Assembly (NCBI RefSeq): GCF_022201045.2
Contig: NC_068557.1
Coordinates: 28,373,501 to 28,437,500 of the forward strand
Reading direction: 5' to 3'
DNA length: 64,000 nucleotides
Source: Citrus sinensis
Taxonomy: Eukaryota > Streptophyta > Magnoliopsida > Sapindales > Rutaceae
The position numbers and the translations under genes were made by a program. Numbering within the stretch: position 1 is the first letter of the stretch; the number at the start of each line of letters is the position of its first letter. The notes below the pieces were generated by a model. The model saw nothing but the letters and a program-made list of their open reading frames with translations, made no database searches and was not told the origin of the DNA. Positions 12,651 through 29,149 of the stretch are shown here, piece by piece.

Positions 12651-13607
12651 ATGGCAATGGGGGAAAGGAGGGCAGGGGACCAATCTTCCCGTACCCATTC
12701 TCGATATTTTGCGTATGTCCACGTCCCCTCCCCATCCCGTCAGAATTACTTGAGGGAATCTTCATCTCCTCCCCGAATAATAACAGAAGATCCTCAAGGG
12801 TTCCTGGTCCCTGATCTCTGAATAACTAATACATTTTTTTGTTTTCAATTTTGAGTTAATCATATTAAAATAAAAAATTCAAATAAAAGTAAAGTTCAAA
12901 ATATATCTTACATTAATATCCGTGACAAAAGTCACATACATTAAATTAGTAAGTAACGCAACATGCAAGGGATACAAACTTCTTTTACAAACTATCATGA
13001 ACAAATTAATAGTCTAATACAAAATTATTACAAATAAAATCAAATTTAGATTCAAAATTAACTTTTTCAATGGTGGCGTGGACACTAGCAAATCAAGAAC
13101 AAATATTAGATTAGATTAGATATTAAAATTGTGATTCGTTGTGGGCAATTATAATATCTAAAAATAAATAAAAAATAGATTTAAGTTTAAAATATTTACT
13201 GAAAATTAAAATTAAAACAAAATTTTTGGGCTAATAGAATTTACCCCGTCTTTTTAATGTCCTAAATAAAAATTTAGGACTTTAATTAGTTAATTAGGCC
13301 TAAAAGTTTAATAATATAAATATTTTGATATTGTTATTTTTACCAATATTTATAATTTTATAATTCAAATTTTATTATTTATTTACTAGTAATTTTAAAA
13401 AATTAAAATTAAAATTAAAATGGGGAAATAGGTAGGGGATGGGGATTCCACCTCATCCCCGTCCCCTTCCCGAATAAGAAATTGAGTAAAATATTTTCTC
13501 CGTCCATTCCCCGAATAAGAAATTAGGTATGAAATTATCCTCATACCCTATCCGAATGAGAAAAATCCCCGAGCGTATCCGTCCCCGTGGGGATTTTTGC
13601 CATCCCT
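12651..13607. mobile_element. Non-autonomous hAT-like DNA transposon with 8-bp target duplication
   Basis: The element starts ATGGCAATGGGGG and ends AAATTTTTGCCATCCCT-type sequence (TTTTTGCCATCCCT at 13594-13607), giving imperfect terminal inverted repeats around the GGGATGGCAA core seen in hAT elements. Flanks are TATAGTGG (12643-12650) and AATAGTGG (13608-13615), 7 of 8 matching, as expected for an 8-bp hAT target duplication. Both sub-terminal regions carry GC-rich CCCCGTCCCC-type sequence, while the middle is AT-rich. No transposase ORF is present, so it would depend on an element elsewhere. Confidence 0.75.
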
Positions 13608-13615
13608 AATAGTGG

Positions 13616-14921
13616 TAAACTATTATTATTATTATCTATTTATTTTCTTAAAAAATGAGCATTATTTATCTTCATAATTTTTTGTGAATATTTTTCATAT
13701 AAAAACATCATAAATTATAATAAAATTGATTAACATATATAATTTAGAATATTAAAAAGTTGTATTCAATTAAATATGATTTAGGTTATAATAATTTATT
13801 ATCTTATTTATATTCATTGAGATGTTTATTATTTGTTTAACATTTACAATTTGTACGGGTATAAACATAAAAATATTTATTTTCAGATTTTTTAAGTTGA
13901 AAAAAGAAATAACTTAATATTTATTTTAGTGATTCAGACAAAAAACAAACATATGATTTAAATTCAAAAACTCTATTTAGAATTCAAACTAATTCAAATT
14001 TCATATTAAAAAACTAAAGTTTTTCGCCCATCTCAACAAAATTCCTCATATCAATGGAGAGGGTAAAAGATCTGTCTATTGAACCCCGATGTTCATTTTT
14101 TTCCCACTTATTTATTATAGTTTACAAATCCCAAAAGCATGCAATACTAGTAAAAATATATTAGTACAATGAAGTACTTTTCATTTTTGTTCTTTGCCTC
14201 GAAGAGGATTTAGTGCATACAGTTTAGGCAGATATTTAATCTGAAACTGAAAATAATTTTAAAAGAAATATAAATAAATATAACACAATTTGGAAGTTTT
14301 TAGATATCATATATTAGGATCAGACTACGATACAACTGTGGTACCGTGCCACAGTTACATCCAGCTCAAATTGGTGGGGTTCACTAGCATCCAAGCTGAA
14401 TACAATTGTGGCACGGTACCACAATTACACCTAAAGTTTCCCCCATATATTAATTCTTTACTGTTTAGAAACTATTTATTTTTAAAGGTACTTTTAAAGC
14501 CCTCAACCAAATCCCCGCAATTAATTTTTTTTAGATCCGTGTAAAAAACCTAAATCCACAGTACCAAACAAAGCATCAAAATCTAGAAAAAATAATTCTT
14601 TTACAATATATTCTTTTTATTGAATTTTCTGGTCCATAGACAAGTCACTAAAAACAAACAAAATGAAAACGACAGTGGACTGAGACTCTTTTTGATAATT
14701 TGCAGGTAATTGACTATGTTCAATATCCGTTGAGATGATACATCTGGAAGTCTGAAACCACACAAAAGCCAAACCAAGGTACACGAGAAGTGAGTTCTGA
14801 ATCACAAATGAAGGAAACACATGGCCTAGAGGATAAAATACAAAGCTGAGATACAATGGTGCAAAAGCAATATATAATTTGCTGGAGATATTCAGCAGTG
14901 CAAGTCATGAAAGGAAATCCG
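13616..14921. other. AT-rich spacer downstream of the kinase gene
   Basis: Very AT-rich sequence to about 14300, then a short hairpin repeat (14334-14426, listed separately), then the probable 3' UTR of the kinase gene reading leftward from 14922. No coding region is seen. Confidence 0.5.
14334..14426. repeat. Short inverted repeat (hairpin) with GGTACC-containing arms
   Basis: Two 23-bp arms at 14334-14356 and 14404-14426 are reverse complements with two mismatches and a 47-bp loop. Each arm is also nearly self-palindromic (CTGTGGTACCGTGCCACAG). The loop contains a partial direct or inverted echo (CATCCAGCTC and CATCCAAGCTG). This could be a very small foldback MITE; its ends and target duplication are not clear. 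Confidence 0.6.
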
Positions 14922-19860
<4,939 letters not shown>

Positions 19861-21329
19861 GTCCTTCCCTTCAATCTTCGCTCAACCTAAGATTCAGTTT
19901 TCGTTCCCTTCCCTTCCTCAATATAATTTAAAAATCTCTTCTTATTTTCGATTTTTTCTCTCTCGCTTTGGAGATTATTTACTAACGATCAAGACCTCTT
20001 CTTTTTGCACGGCTGCCATACCTGCGACTTCTCTACCCTCATCTTTGCTTCTTCTTTTTTTTAAAAAAAGAAAAAGATTTATAAATTATTCAGACGCTAA
20101 TTACTAAATCAGTGGAGATCCTCTGCAAAATTCAAAAACTCAAACCTCGACAATTCAGGACGAATCGATGAGAGATTGTGACCGACAGATCAGACATGGA
20201 CCCCATGGAATCGAGTGAATCAGCCGAGAAAGGATGTAAATTATGATTTTGGCAAAATCGATGTATTTACTCGCAAATTTCAGTCGAATAAAGAAATAAT
20301 AATCATAATAATTAATTAGCGCACGGATCTATAAAGGGGCTTGCACTGAGAAGATAAATCAGAGACGTACATCTACGTGAATTATTGAGGAGATTCTTGC
20401 GAAGAAATTTTGGGAGCTGGATCGTAGGCGAAGTATTTGGTGTCAGAAAATTTTAATTATGGCCTGGTCTTGTGCGTAGGCAGTGCCTAAATAGGCGAGG
20501 ACGGTTCATTTATTACAAAATAATTGTCAATTATTCATTGTGGGACCGGCAGAACATGTGGGATCCAGTGGGCGGAGGAATTTGTCAGCTGCGTCTCACT
20601 TCATGATTGGCTATTTATTTGGTGACTGGATAAATAAACGCACACGATCCGTTACTACGGTCGATTGATTGATGTATGATGATGAAAGCGGTAGTTTCGG
20701 ACTTTTTAGGTAACGAATATATCAATGAAATTAAACTTAAGGCTATGGTCACGTCGAAACAAATTTAGATTACGTATTTTAGTAACGCACGTAAAATAAT
20801 AAATAATAAAATATTTATTATAATTTTAATTGTATGATTATAAAGTGATGTTTTAAATTCTAAACTAAATTATTAACCTAAATTTATTTATATACCTCAT
20901 AAGTTTTTAATCTTTACTGTTTGGGTTTGCATCAAAATCCGTTTTGACGCAACTTGAAAATAAAAATTTTGAAAAATAAAATTAGAAATTTTTTAGATTT
21001 TTTATCATATTCATTACGTAATTTTGAAATCATATAAACATTTGTAAACAAACAATAATTTTTTTTTAGTAAATGGTTCCACTAATTTCTTTTTCTTTTT
21101 CTTTTTCAGAGAGTATTAACAATTTTTTTTCATAAAATATTAATTTTATTTAAGATAAGTAATATGATTTTTTTTTTAAGATGCAGACTAGAGAGGCGAG
21201 CAAAGAAAATTGCTTGAAACCTTAAAGCCCAAAGTCTTGGAAACACTAATTCAACAATCACTGCACTATTATTCTCATAAATTCTTTAGTACTCCACGAA
21301 CATTGTTTTTTGTCTTTTTATTACTTATC
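19861..21329. other. Kinase gene 5' UTR/promoter and AT-rich spacer
   Basis: The first several hundred bases upstream of the kinase ATG are pyrimidine-rich on the coding strand and probably include its 5' UTR and promoter. From about 20700 the sequence is AT-rich. No gene is seen. Confidence 0.5.
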
Positions 21330-21345
21330 ATGTATCATGTTTGAT

Positions 21346-21562
21346 AAATAATAAAGTGTTGGCTCTATTGATAATGGAGTCTCTTTAAGTGACTTAACTG
21401 AGTTTGCTCCTCAGTTCGAGTAACAGGGAAATCGCCTTTGTTGGGGGAACATGTATCTCCCGGTTCGAGCTGAAACTTCTAATCTAAATTGTGGTTCGGA
21501 CTTAAAAGTGCCTTCCACAATTGAAGTCTTCCCCAAAATACCTCGTGGTTAATACAAAAAAA
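21346..21562 (+). mobile_element. SINE-like retroposon with perfect 16-bp target-site duplication
   Basis: A 217-bp insertion flanked by the identical 16-mer ATGTATCATGTTTGAT at 21330-21345 and 21563-21578. The 3' end is A-rich (TACAAAAAAA). The body carries a tRNA B-box-like GGTTCGAGC at 21472-21480 and a second TGGTTCGG near 21492. Long perfect duplication plus an A tail is the hallmark of LINE-mediated target-primed integration. The A box is poor and lies further from the B box than usual, so the tRNA ancestry is only a suggestion. No protein is encoded. Confidence 0.8.
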
Positions 21563-21578
21563 ATGTATCATGTTTGAT

Positions 21579-22284
21579 TAAAGTATATATATAACAAAAA
21601 GGTAAATGAAAAATTAGCATGCGACCACCTAAAACTTTTATCAGATGTATTATTCTAGGGTCTAGAAAGAGTATATGATTCGTGGCAACCAATGAGAGGA
21701 TGCGGGAGTTGCCGTCAGTGAGTTTTGCTCTTACCCAACTTCTATTGGATTCGCATCTTTGCTGCATATTCAAAATGTTTGATAAATTACTCAAAAAAAA
21801 AAAAAAAATAAATAAAAACCGTTTGTCAGTCTTACACGCAAAGGTATTAAATATTTGTTTATGAAAGACAGGAGATGAGCACGCCTACACCAAATACGAC
21901 CGGGTCATATAATAATAATGTAACGTGAAAGAGGAGAATACATTTACATATGTTATCTATAAAATAGAGAGTATCAATCAATATAAATTGACGCTCTCTA
22001 TTATTTGTTTTTCTCTTGCAAAAAGTGTAGCTAAAAAATTGCTCAGACCACGTTGTTAACGATCATAATAACATTGCATTGCATGTTCAAACTTTAAGAT
22101 TTCTTTTTTTGTTTTATTCGTAATCTTATGAGGGGCAGGGTGTTACGAGGATTACGAAGGGGGTGTTAACACACTTCTCATTCAATTTTGATTTCGAGTC
22201 GGGTCGTGACTGGGCCGGGCCAAAAAATGCGTATCTTGCAGTCTTTTCCAGTTCTAAAACCCTTGCAGGGTTTCAAGTTGCCCC
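21579..22284. other. Spacer before the helicase pseudogene
   Basis: AT-rich sequence with a poly-A run near 21792. No gene or clear repeat is seen. The last part may be the former promoter and 5' UTR of the helicase copy. Confidence 0.4.
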
Positions 22285-24060
22285 AGTGGACAACGGAGGA
22301 AGCAAAGAAGAAAAGGGTTCCCGCTTTGCCATGGATGCGAAGCCCAATTGAGATGAATCCCTTAGAAGACTGCCCTCTTTGATCTCCTTCCATGCCTTGA
22401 CCTGAGGTACCCTCTTCAGTCTTCATCATAATAAATATTCAATCAACATATCATATTCACATTTTGAATTTAGGAAGCACCTAGGGTTTCTATAGGATCC
22501 GTGTCCTTCTATAACACTACAAATAATCTCAAAGTTTAAATTGAAGTTCTATATATATATATACCCACACACACATACACATTGACATATCTGCACTGAT
22601 GAATTCTACAAACTGGTACAGACCTCAGAAATCACATATGCCTATTCAGATACATTAGAAATCCATAGTGATCTTAACTTGTGGCTTTGTTCATTTCTGA
22701 AGAATTTTGATAATTTTTTATACTGTCTCTGTGCTAAGCTGTTAATATTACTGAAATAATGGCCACATGAACTAATATTTGTTTGGGTCCCAGAGATGCT
22801 CTTGCTAAAGCTTCACATGTAATATTGCATGTTCAACTATTGCATTTTAGGAACAACGCTTGTGCCTTTCTTCATAGTCGGTCTCCTCCCAACCACTCTC
22901 TTTATATGTCTGTTAATCTCAGTCCGCAGATTTGTGAGTCAAAGTTGAAGCCCATATATTTGATTCCCCTTCTCCGCAATTTAGGAGGGGAGAAATTTAT
23001 TGTCTTCGCATCATCCGTGGCAAATTCACCGTTAGTGAGTACACTAATGAAATAAAGATAAAGTAGTTTTCAGGTCTTCAACACCAATCTGTAAGAAGGT
23101 AAATGTCTGGATATATTTCTGTTTGTCGACGTTCATATGTTATTAAGCATTAATTATATTTGTTGTTGCAGCCGTCAAGTAGGAATCATGTTTGTACGCA
23201 CAATGTTTCAATTTAATACAAATGTCTGCTGCAAACACTTGTTTCCTAATTGAAATGTTTTTCTCAATTTGACAACATTGGGATTCTAATGAAATGGAAA
23301 TTTGTGTTGCAGCAAGACGTTGAAGGCATTTCGGGGAAAGGGACACATGCAAGTGCTTGTTTGCTCGGATGCAATGACCAGTGGGATGGATGTTGAAAGG
23401 GGTGAGAAATGTCATTAATTATGATAAGCCTGCAGCTGCATACATCAAGACGTATATTCATCGTGCTGGCCCGAGAGCAAGAGCTGGCCAGAATGGGCAT
23501 TGCTTCACTTTGCTGCCTAAGGATGAGGAGTGCTGCTATCTTGATTCCTTTCCACTTCTAGGTTTATTTTCACCACTGTTTGGATCTATTTTTTCTCTCC
23601 TTGATTATTAATTTATGGTGAACTTTAACAAAGTTGAATCATATAACAGTAGCCTAGTAGGTTGGTGTCCCTTAGATTCAGGATAACAATGTAGTTGGAT
23701 CAGAATCAACTGCTGGGAAAGCTTAGTCTGTTCATCATTATTTTCTATATTGTCTTCAATCTACGTCACTGCAACTGAGTTCTGCTCTCTGTTTGTTATC
23801 AATGTATCTTTCAAAGGGGCTTACTTGAGATTTGCTTTAAGCTGATCTGAATCTGAGACATATGCCCAAATAATCCAGACCTGAAAGATCATCCGACTAG
23901 ATTGCCTTTTTGAATTAATCCCTGCACAAAGTAAGCTCCTTTACATGTTTCAGGTGAAGCGTTTCAAGAAGCTGTTACAGCAAGCTGATCATGATTCCTG
24001 TCCTGTTCATTCTATCCCTTCCAGTTCAATTGAGTCGCTTCGTCCAGTTTATAAATCTGG
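22285..24060 (+). pseudogene. Broken DEAD-box RNA helicase copy (RH1-like), unprocessed
   Basis: Fragments match plant DEAD-box helicase RH1 in order. First, EEAKKKRVPALPWMRSP near 22293-22345, where the expected ATG reads ACG. The frame is then shifted by an extra T after EDCPL, continuing DLLPCLDL to an AG|GTACCC donor near 22405. Next comes ICESKLKPIYLIPLLRNLGG near 22933-22990. Then KTLKAFRGKG and VLVCSDAMTSGMDVE near 23316-23398, an extra A, and VRNVINYDKPAAAYIKTYIH. Last is RFKKLLQQADHDSCP followed by SIESLRPVYKS near 23960-24060. The whole ATPase core (Q motif, Walker A, DEAD box, SAT) is missing. Motif VI reads HRAGPRARAG instead of HRxGRxxR. Intron-like gaps remain, so this is a decayed gene duplicate rather than a retrocopy. 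It cannot encode a working helicase. Confidence 0.85.
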
Positions 24061-25347
24061 TAATTTATGGGCTTTGATTCTTTGAACTTAATTATGGGTG
24101 CGATTAATCTAATTTAGGATATTATTGGATCAGAAAGTTTGTTCACTTACTTGAAGGTTTATGTGTTAGATGCCTTGCTTAAATCAGTTGCTATTTTATG
24201 TTTGCTTGTGTTGATGGTATCAGTAGATGGATTGGGAAATTCAGTTCACTGATTTAGCCTTCTGAAATTTGCATTTTGCAAGGAGTGAACCATGTCAGAA
24301 GTTGCTTCTTCCAATAAAATAGAGGCCGAGTACTAGGGATGGTCGAATCTTGCTCGCATTTTGCATGGACCACGCCAAAAGGCAGTTTGTCTTTCTTTCT
24401 TGCAGAAGTACAAAAAATATTTTTTCATCACTGAGCCTTTTTATTCTTTTTGAATGGCTCAGCTCTGAAAAGCTAATAGAGTATGTTGAATCACAGGCAA
24501 ACAGAAAGCGCAAAATTGGGTTCAAGTTATCTAGAATGGTCAAAGGCTGAGTAACAGCCCGTGCTAAGCAATAATCTCACTGAGTTATGACTGCTAGGAT
24601 AATTTGTATGTGTAATACTATCTGATGCAAAGGTAAAGACTCTTCATTGTTGAGCAAAGCGGGTGATTTCATTATATAAATATTCCGAAGGTTAGCACCT
24701 CTTTCCTGATCACCACTCTGCAAATAACAGATTGGATAATACAACTTCTAACACCGAAATGAAAGGCCTTTGGAAATAGCTTCAAAATTCGCTCTACTGT
24801 TTGAACATGCTGAACTAATTAATGATTTGCCCAAAAAAACTCTTATCACCTATTAGAATGGATACCAGCTGTGTGGTTGTTGTTGGAAAACAGTGGATGG
24901 ATCTTTTAATATCTTTATATGCATAAACAGAAAGATACTCTACAAGGATATGTTAAAAGGCTTCATTATAAGAATGCCACTTACTCTCTAACATCTTAAG
25001 AGGGACAGATAAAAAAATGAACCTTGGCTGCTGGCTCAACACATCAAGGATGCAGACATTAGGCAGTTCGGAATTTTAATGCCTTTGCTACTTCTGTCAT
25101 ATTCAGTTAATATATCTCTTTAATTTTCTTCATCCACAACATACATGATAGCAAGACACAAAGTATTAGAGCGAAATCATCGTTACAGAAATCTTTTAAC
25201 TCTGCACACAACACCATGCAACTAGAGCCTCCATCTGCAACAGTCTTAGCTAGTCTAGGTCAATCCAGCCCAACCCGCTAGACTCCGCCAGCGAAACAAA
25301 CACAAGAGCAAGAGAGTACAGTGCTAACAAGCCATTTCTAAGGCTCG
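24061..25347. other. Spacer after the helicase pseudogene
   Basis: No gene recognised. The retained splice donor at the end of the pseudogene leads into sequence with no identifiable final helicase exon. The right part should contain the 3' UTR of the small minus-strand gene that ends at 25348. Confidence 0.45.
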
Positions 25348-25632
25348 CTAATTCTCAAAGATGGAAAAAGATCGCTGAATTTGAACTCCCCGAAGAAAAT
25401 TCTTCGAACCAGCAACAACAGCAGAAGCAGAAGCAGAAGCAGATGAGGAAGTAGTAGAAACGCAAGAAGAAGAAAAAGTTCTCGGAGTTGAAGCACGGGC
25501 ATCACTTGCATTTGCATCTTTCTCCTCTTCACTAATAGTATCCAACATCTTAGCAGTCCTGTGCCTCATGACACTAACAAACTGTGGTGGTGCAACCTCC
25601 ATAACGAACCTTGTAATGCGGGAATTCGCCAT
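25348..25632 (-). CDS. Small plant protein of unknown function (94 aa)
   Basis: A single-exon ORF starting MANSRITRFVMEVAPPQFVSV. I chose the ATG at 25632 because the longer frame to 25737 runs through a poly-A tract and the N-terminus MANSRI-RF--EVAPPQFVSVMR-R is one I recall from short uncharacterised plant proteins. An 11-aa run after this has TAKMLDTISEEEKD, then a Ser/Ala-rich low-complexity middle, and a C-terminus RGVQIQRSFSIFEN. There is no signal peptide or membrane segment. An A-rich tract abuts the start codon. Function is not known; confidence rests on the conserved-looking N-terminus and the clean frame. Confidence 0.65.
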   Translation of the reverse strand: MANSRITRFVMEVAPPQFVSVMRHRTAKMLDTISEEEKDANASDARASTPRTFSSSCVSTTSSSASASASAVVAGSKNFLRGVQIQRSFSIFEN

Positions 25633-25827
25633 TTTTTTTTTTTTTTGGTTTAACTTAAGCACTATCAATGAAAGAAGCTTGTGACATAGAACAGAAGATG
25701 GAAAAGTGCTCTTTTGGTTTTGGATGAGCATAAGCACAACCTACAGGTACGTATTTATAAAGGTAAGAAATGTTTAGGCTACAATTCAGTCAACGGTTAC
25801 AATCAACGAAGAGGACCTGTCTACCTT

Positions 25828-25982
25828 ACAGATTCTGTAACATACGCACCCAATGCATGCACCACACTTGTCCTGCATATGGAGAAAAAGCATGCAATTA
25901 TTTTTGTTTGGTAGCTAGCTAACCAATCAGGAGCTGGCTAAGTTGGATCTGTATGTTACAGAATCTGTACTTAGCCAGCTCC
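25828..25982. repeat. Hairpin MITE-like repeat upstream of the 94-aa gene
   Basis: ACAGATTCTGTAACATAC (25828-25845) is repeated as its exact reverse complement at 25951-25968. Around the right arm, GGAGCTGGCTAAG (25930-25942) and CTTAGCCAGCTCC (25970-25982) form a second perfect 13-bp inverted pair. The ACTTAGCCAGC(T/A)CC end recurs at 58711-58724. The repeat lies 200-350 bp upstream of the start codon of the 94-aa gene, in its likely promoter. Confidence 0.7.
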
Positions 25983-26830
25983 GAAAAGAAGATTGAATCA
26001 AAGTCTTAGCAGCTTGTGCCGCCACCCACTTTTGATATTAACTGCCGGAGGCTCGGTGGCAGATGATTCTCTTCACTCAGATAATGGTCGGGAGATTACT
26101 TCAGTGGTGGGTTCCACTTTTGGGTAATCTGTCAAAGCTTGGGTGGAAATTTCAGACACCGCGTCAATTATGCTTTTTGTTTTTATCGATAGCTTCAAAG
26201 TTCGTCCTTTTCCAGCGTAACCGGGAGCTTCCGGTTATTTGACACGTGTCAGTTGATTTTTGTATTACAAGACAAAATAAATTTGGTGGTTTATTAAGAT
26301 GTTTTATAATTTACGGTGAGAAATTTCTTGACAATTCTACCCGGCTCTTCAGGATAGAAAAGGGTGTGTGTATGTGGGGTTTTTTTTTTTTTTTGGTTGG
26401 ATAAGAAAAGGTTGCTTTTGATATATATAGCAGAGTATGATCATTTCTCTTTCGTGGATTTTTAATATAGTTAAGAAATAATAGATATTTGATAACGAAA
26501 ATATAAAATAGGTCGTCTTTTCTTTCTAAATTATCCCCAAAAAAATTAATGAAATGTGAAAAATATTTAGTTAGAAATTCTTCTTTTACGCTTAATATGT
26601 AAAACATCCTTTTTAGTGGGAAAAAAAAATCTAACTTGAAGATTTTATCAGCTAATAATTAACTAATTAACTGAATTATGGGGCAAGCTAGGCTTGGCTT
26701 TTTCAAATGACAACATGTTTATACATTCTGCCGGCTAATTTTAGATTAGACATCATGATAATTGACAGGTTAATTAATTGCCAGTTTGATAATTGACAAG
26801 TTAATTAATTGCCAGTGATTGCCGTGATAT

Positions 26831-27085
26831 AGTCAATTGCAATTGAACACGCATTCATTGCCCTATTAGATTTCATCAATTGCATGCATGCATATAGAAT
26901 TTTGGTAGGATGAACAAGCAACATCGTTTTCCTTTCCTCTCTAATTCTCTGAACTGATGAGAGTGAGTTTATGATACCTCCTCCGCCCATGATCCGATTT
27001 TATAACAAGCATAAGCTCCCTCGACTCATTACGAGGGTCGAAAGTAAACTTAATGCATTGCTTTATTACTCTTAACATATATATA
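26831..27085 (-). repeat. Left arm of a 255-bp inverted repeat
   Basis: This arm is the reverse complement of 29150-29404 with about seven differences that I count by eye (about 97% identity). The outer edge is AGTCAATTGCAATTG and the inner edge fades into (TA)n. On the minus strand it keeps an open frame of 61 codons (26990 down to 26805) starting MGGGGIINSLSSVQRIREE. The peptide matches no family I recognise. Confidence 0.9.
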
Positions 27086-27090
27086 TATAT

Positions 27091-27205
27091 AGAGTCTTCT
27101 CATGCGGGCACCCTCATTTTTTTTCATGTGGATACTCTGTTAAACATGTGGTTTAATAGAGTTAGTGAAGAAATGAGTGCTCGTACATTTAAGAATACAC
27201 ACACC
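27091..27205. repeat. Short MITE-like repeat between AT microsatellites
   Basis: AGTCTTCTCATGCGGGCACC at the left, an internal TTAAACATGTGGTTTAA near-palindrome followed by TAGAGTTAGT, and (TA)n on both sides. The sequence resembles the repeat at 51450-51620 (GCGGGCAT, GAGGTTTAAGAGAGTTAGT). Insertion into or beside TA runs is typical of small DNA elements. The exact ends are uncertain. Confidence 0.5.
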
Positions 27206-28700
27206 ATATATATATATATATATATAAGGTTATGAGGTTTTAGCCAGTATATATTGTCGATTCAATTCGAACAACCTATTTTATTTTTTCAAATTAAGTC
27301 ATGGTTAGTCTCTGAAACGTACAATTCATCTAACACATTTTTTTTTTTAATATTTGAAAATTGTATAGCTATGCATATGATGGATACTGTTGTTTATTCC
27401 GTTCAATAATACTTATACTACTAAATATGCAAGATCAAATCCGTTCAATTAGATCTTCAGCGTGATAGTGCATATTAATTTTCCATTTTTATTTACATAA
27501 TATGTCCTTCATTTATCACAATTTCATAGACTTCTCCTAGTCCACAATCCATTATGCCATGAATTACATGTGAATATTTTTTTCTCTATCGATCTTTCAT
27601 TTTATTTATTAGAAACTAGAACTTTATTTTTTGAGCCATTAGCCTTTAGCCCATGAATATGAATCACATGTACAAATTACAAATGTAAAAGTTTAGAAGC
27701 TGATGCAGATTATGCCTTTATATTCTATCGAACGTAAATAGTTTTGTTTTGTTTTTCTTTAAATATAAAGAAGAAGAAGAAAGAAAGAAACAACGAACAG
27801 GCGTTTGTTTAACCTAAGCTTATAAGTGTAGCGCTAACAAGAAAAGTTAACATTTATTTATCATATTCTGGATGACTAAAGGGGGCAATGTCAACTAATT
27901 AATTAAATATATAGATATATTTATAAGAGAAACTGCTATCGTCTACCGTATTAATTAATTTGTTTTTATCTAAAATTAATTAACAAAATTCATCTATTCT
28001 AAAATCTACATTTCTTAAAAAATGCGTTTATATTAATTTCTCTCACTCAACCTCTCTCAATTATAAATACTTTACATAATCAGGAAATTAAACTGTGCAA
28101 TCTGAAGAACAAATATTTTTATGCGTAGTTGAATGTTGATCTTAAGGTGAAACACAAAGATAAACAAGATATTATTTAACCAAATCAATAAAAGTTTTTT
28201 TCGTTTCGAGTCATGTCGCATGAATTCCCAACAATATTTTGCTGTGACCAGTCATTGTCGCATATAGCTAGTCCAATATGATGCCACATGCAAGAAAAGT
28301 AAAAGTGTAAAGCAGCAGGAAATTAGGATTTAGGCGGCACATTAAAAAGATGCATGTCCATTAATTGGACACACAAAATTAATTTTAATCATTTGTGGAC
28401 TTTAATTGCTCAAGCCTGTGACTGTTCATGCCATGGATAAGAGGTTATGTGTAGAGAGACGCCGAGGGAGGCGGTTCGTACCTTAATCAAGACAAATAAC
28501 ATTATGAATGTAATGTGACATGATCCCTACCGAATGAGGCATCAACGTTATCTTGCCATATATGGTTGCCACGTTAATTTTTAAGGGCCATTATTTGAAG
28601 AATATTCAATTTTGCTTAGCCGACCATGAGGTAATAAGCATGATTTTGCTCCACTTATATGGGGCCCAATTGGATTAGTTCGAAGATATATAGTGAATTA

Positions 28701-28973
28701 GGGTGCGTTTGGAATTGAGGTTGGGCAGCTGTAACTTAAAAGTTACAGCACTAAAGTGTTTGGTAAACACCAGCTGCTGTAACTTATAAGTTATATTGAT
28801 ATGATTTTTCACTTGTATAATGAAAAATCTATTATATCTTTAATAATTTTGTCAAAATTATTATTTAAAATTTATATTTACTACATATTATTAACTTTTA
28901 TTTGATAGTTACAATTTTTTTTCCACAGCAGCTGTACCTTTTAAGTTATAGCACCTCAATCTCAAACGGGAAC
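28701..28973. mobile_element. Tourist-like (PIF/Harbinger) MITE, copy 1
   Basis: A 273-bp element with termini GGGTGCGTTTGGAATTGAGG and CCTCAATCTCAAACGGGAAC, imperfect inverted repeats, flanked by TTA on the left (28698-28700) and TTA on the right (28974-28976). The GGGTGCGTTTGG end and 3-bp TTA duplication are those of Tourist MITEs. A sub-terminal palindrome TAACTTAAAAGTTA follows the left end. There is no coding capacity. A more diverged copy lies at 31611-31862. Confidence 0.8.
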
Positions 28974-29149
28974 TTAGTCAAATCTAGCTAGCTTTAGATT
29001 CTCAAGATGTATAATGGTAAGTTGGTGCGCTAGCTAACCCTAGCTTTTGAATTTCGTGTAAAATATTGTACAAAATTACGTCATGTGAATAATTACCTCA
29101 TGTTATATGATTCGTTACCTTGTGTAGTTATCTTATATAAAAGGTGGAT

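Noticed and set aside
22783-22860. GPRDALAKASH peptide as a fragment of a LINE RNase H domain
   Set aside because: The match is only a few residues (ADALAKA-like) and no other reverse-transcriptase motif is nearby.
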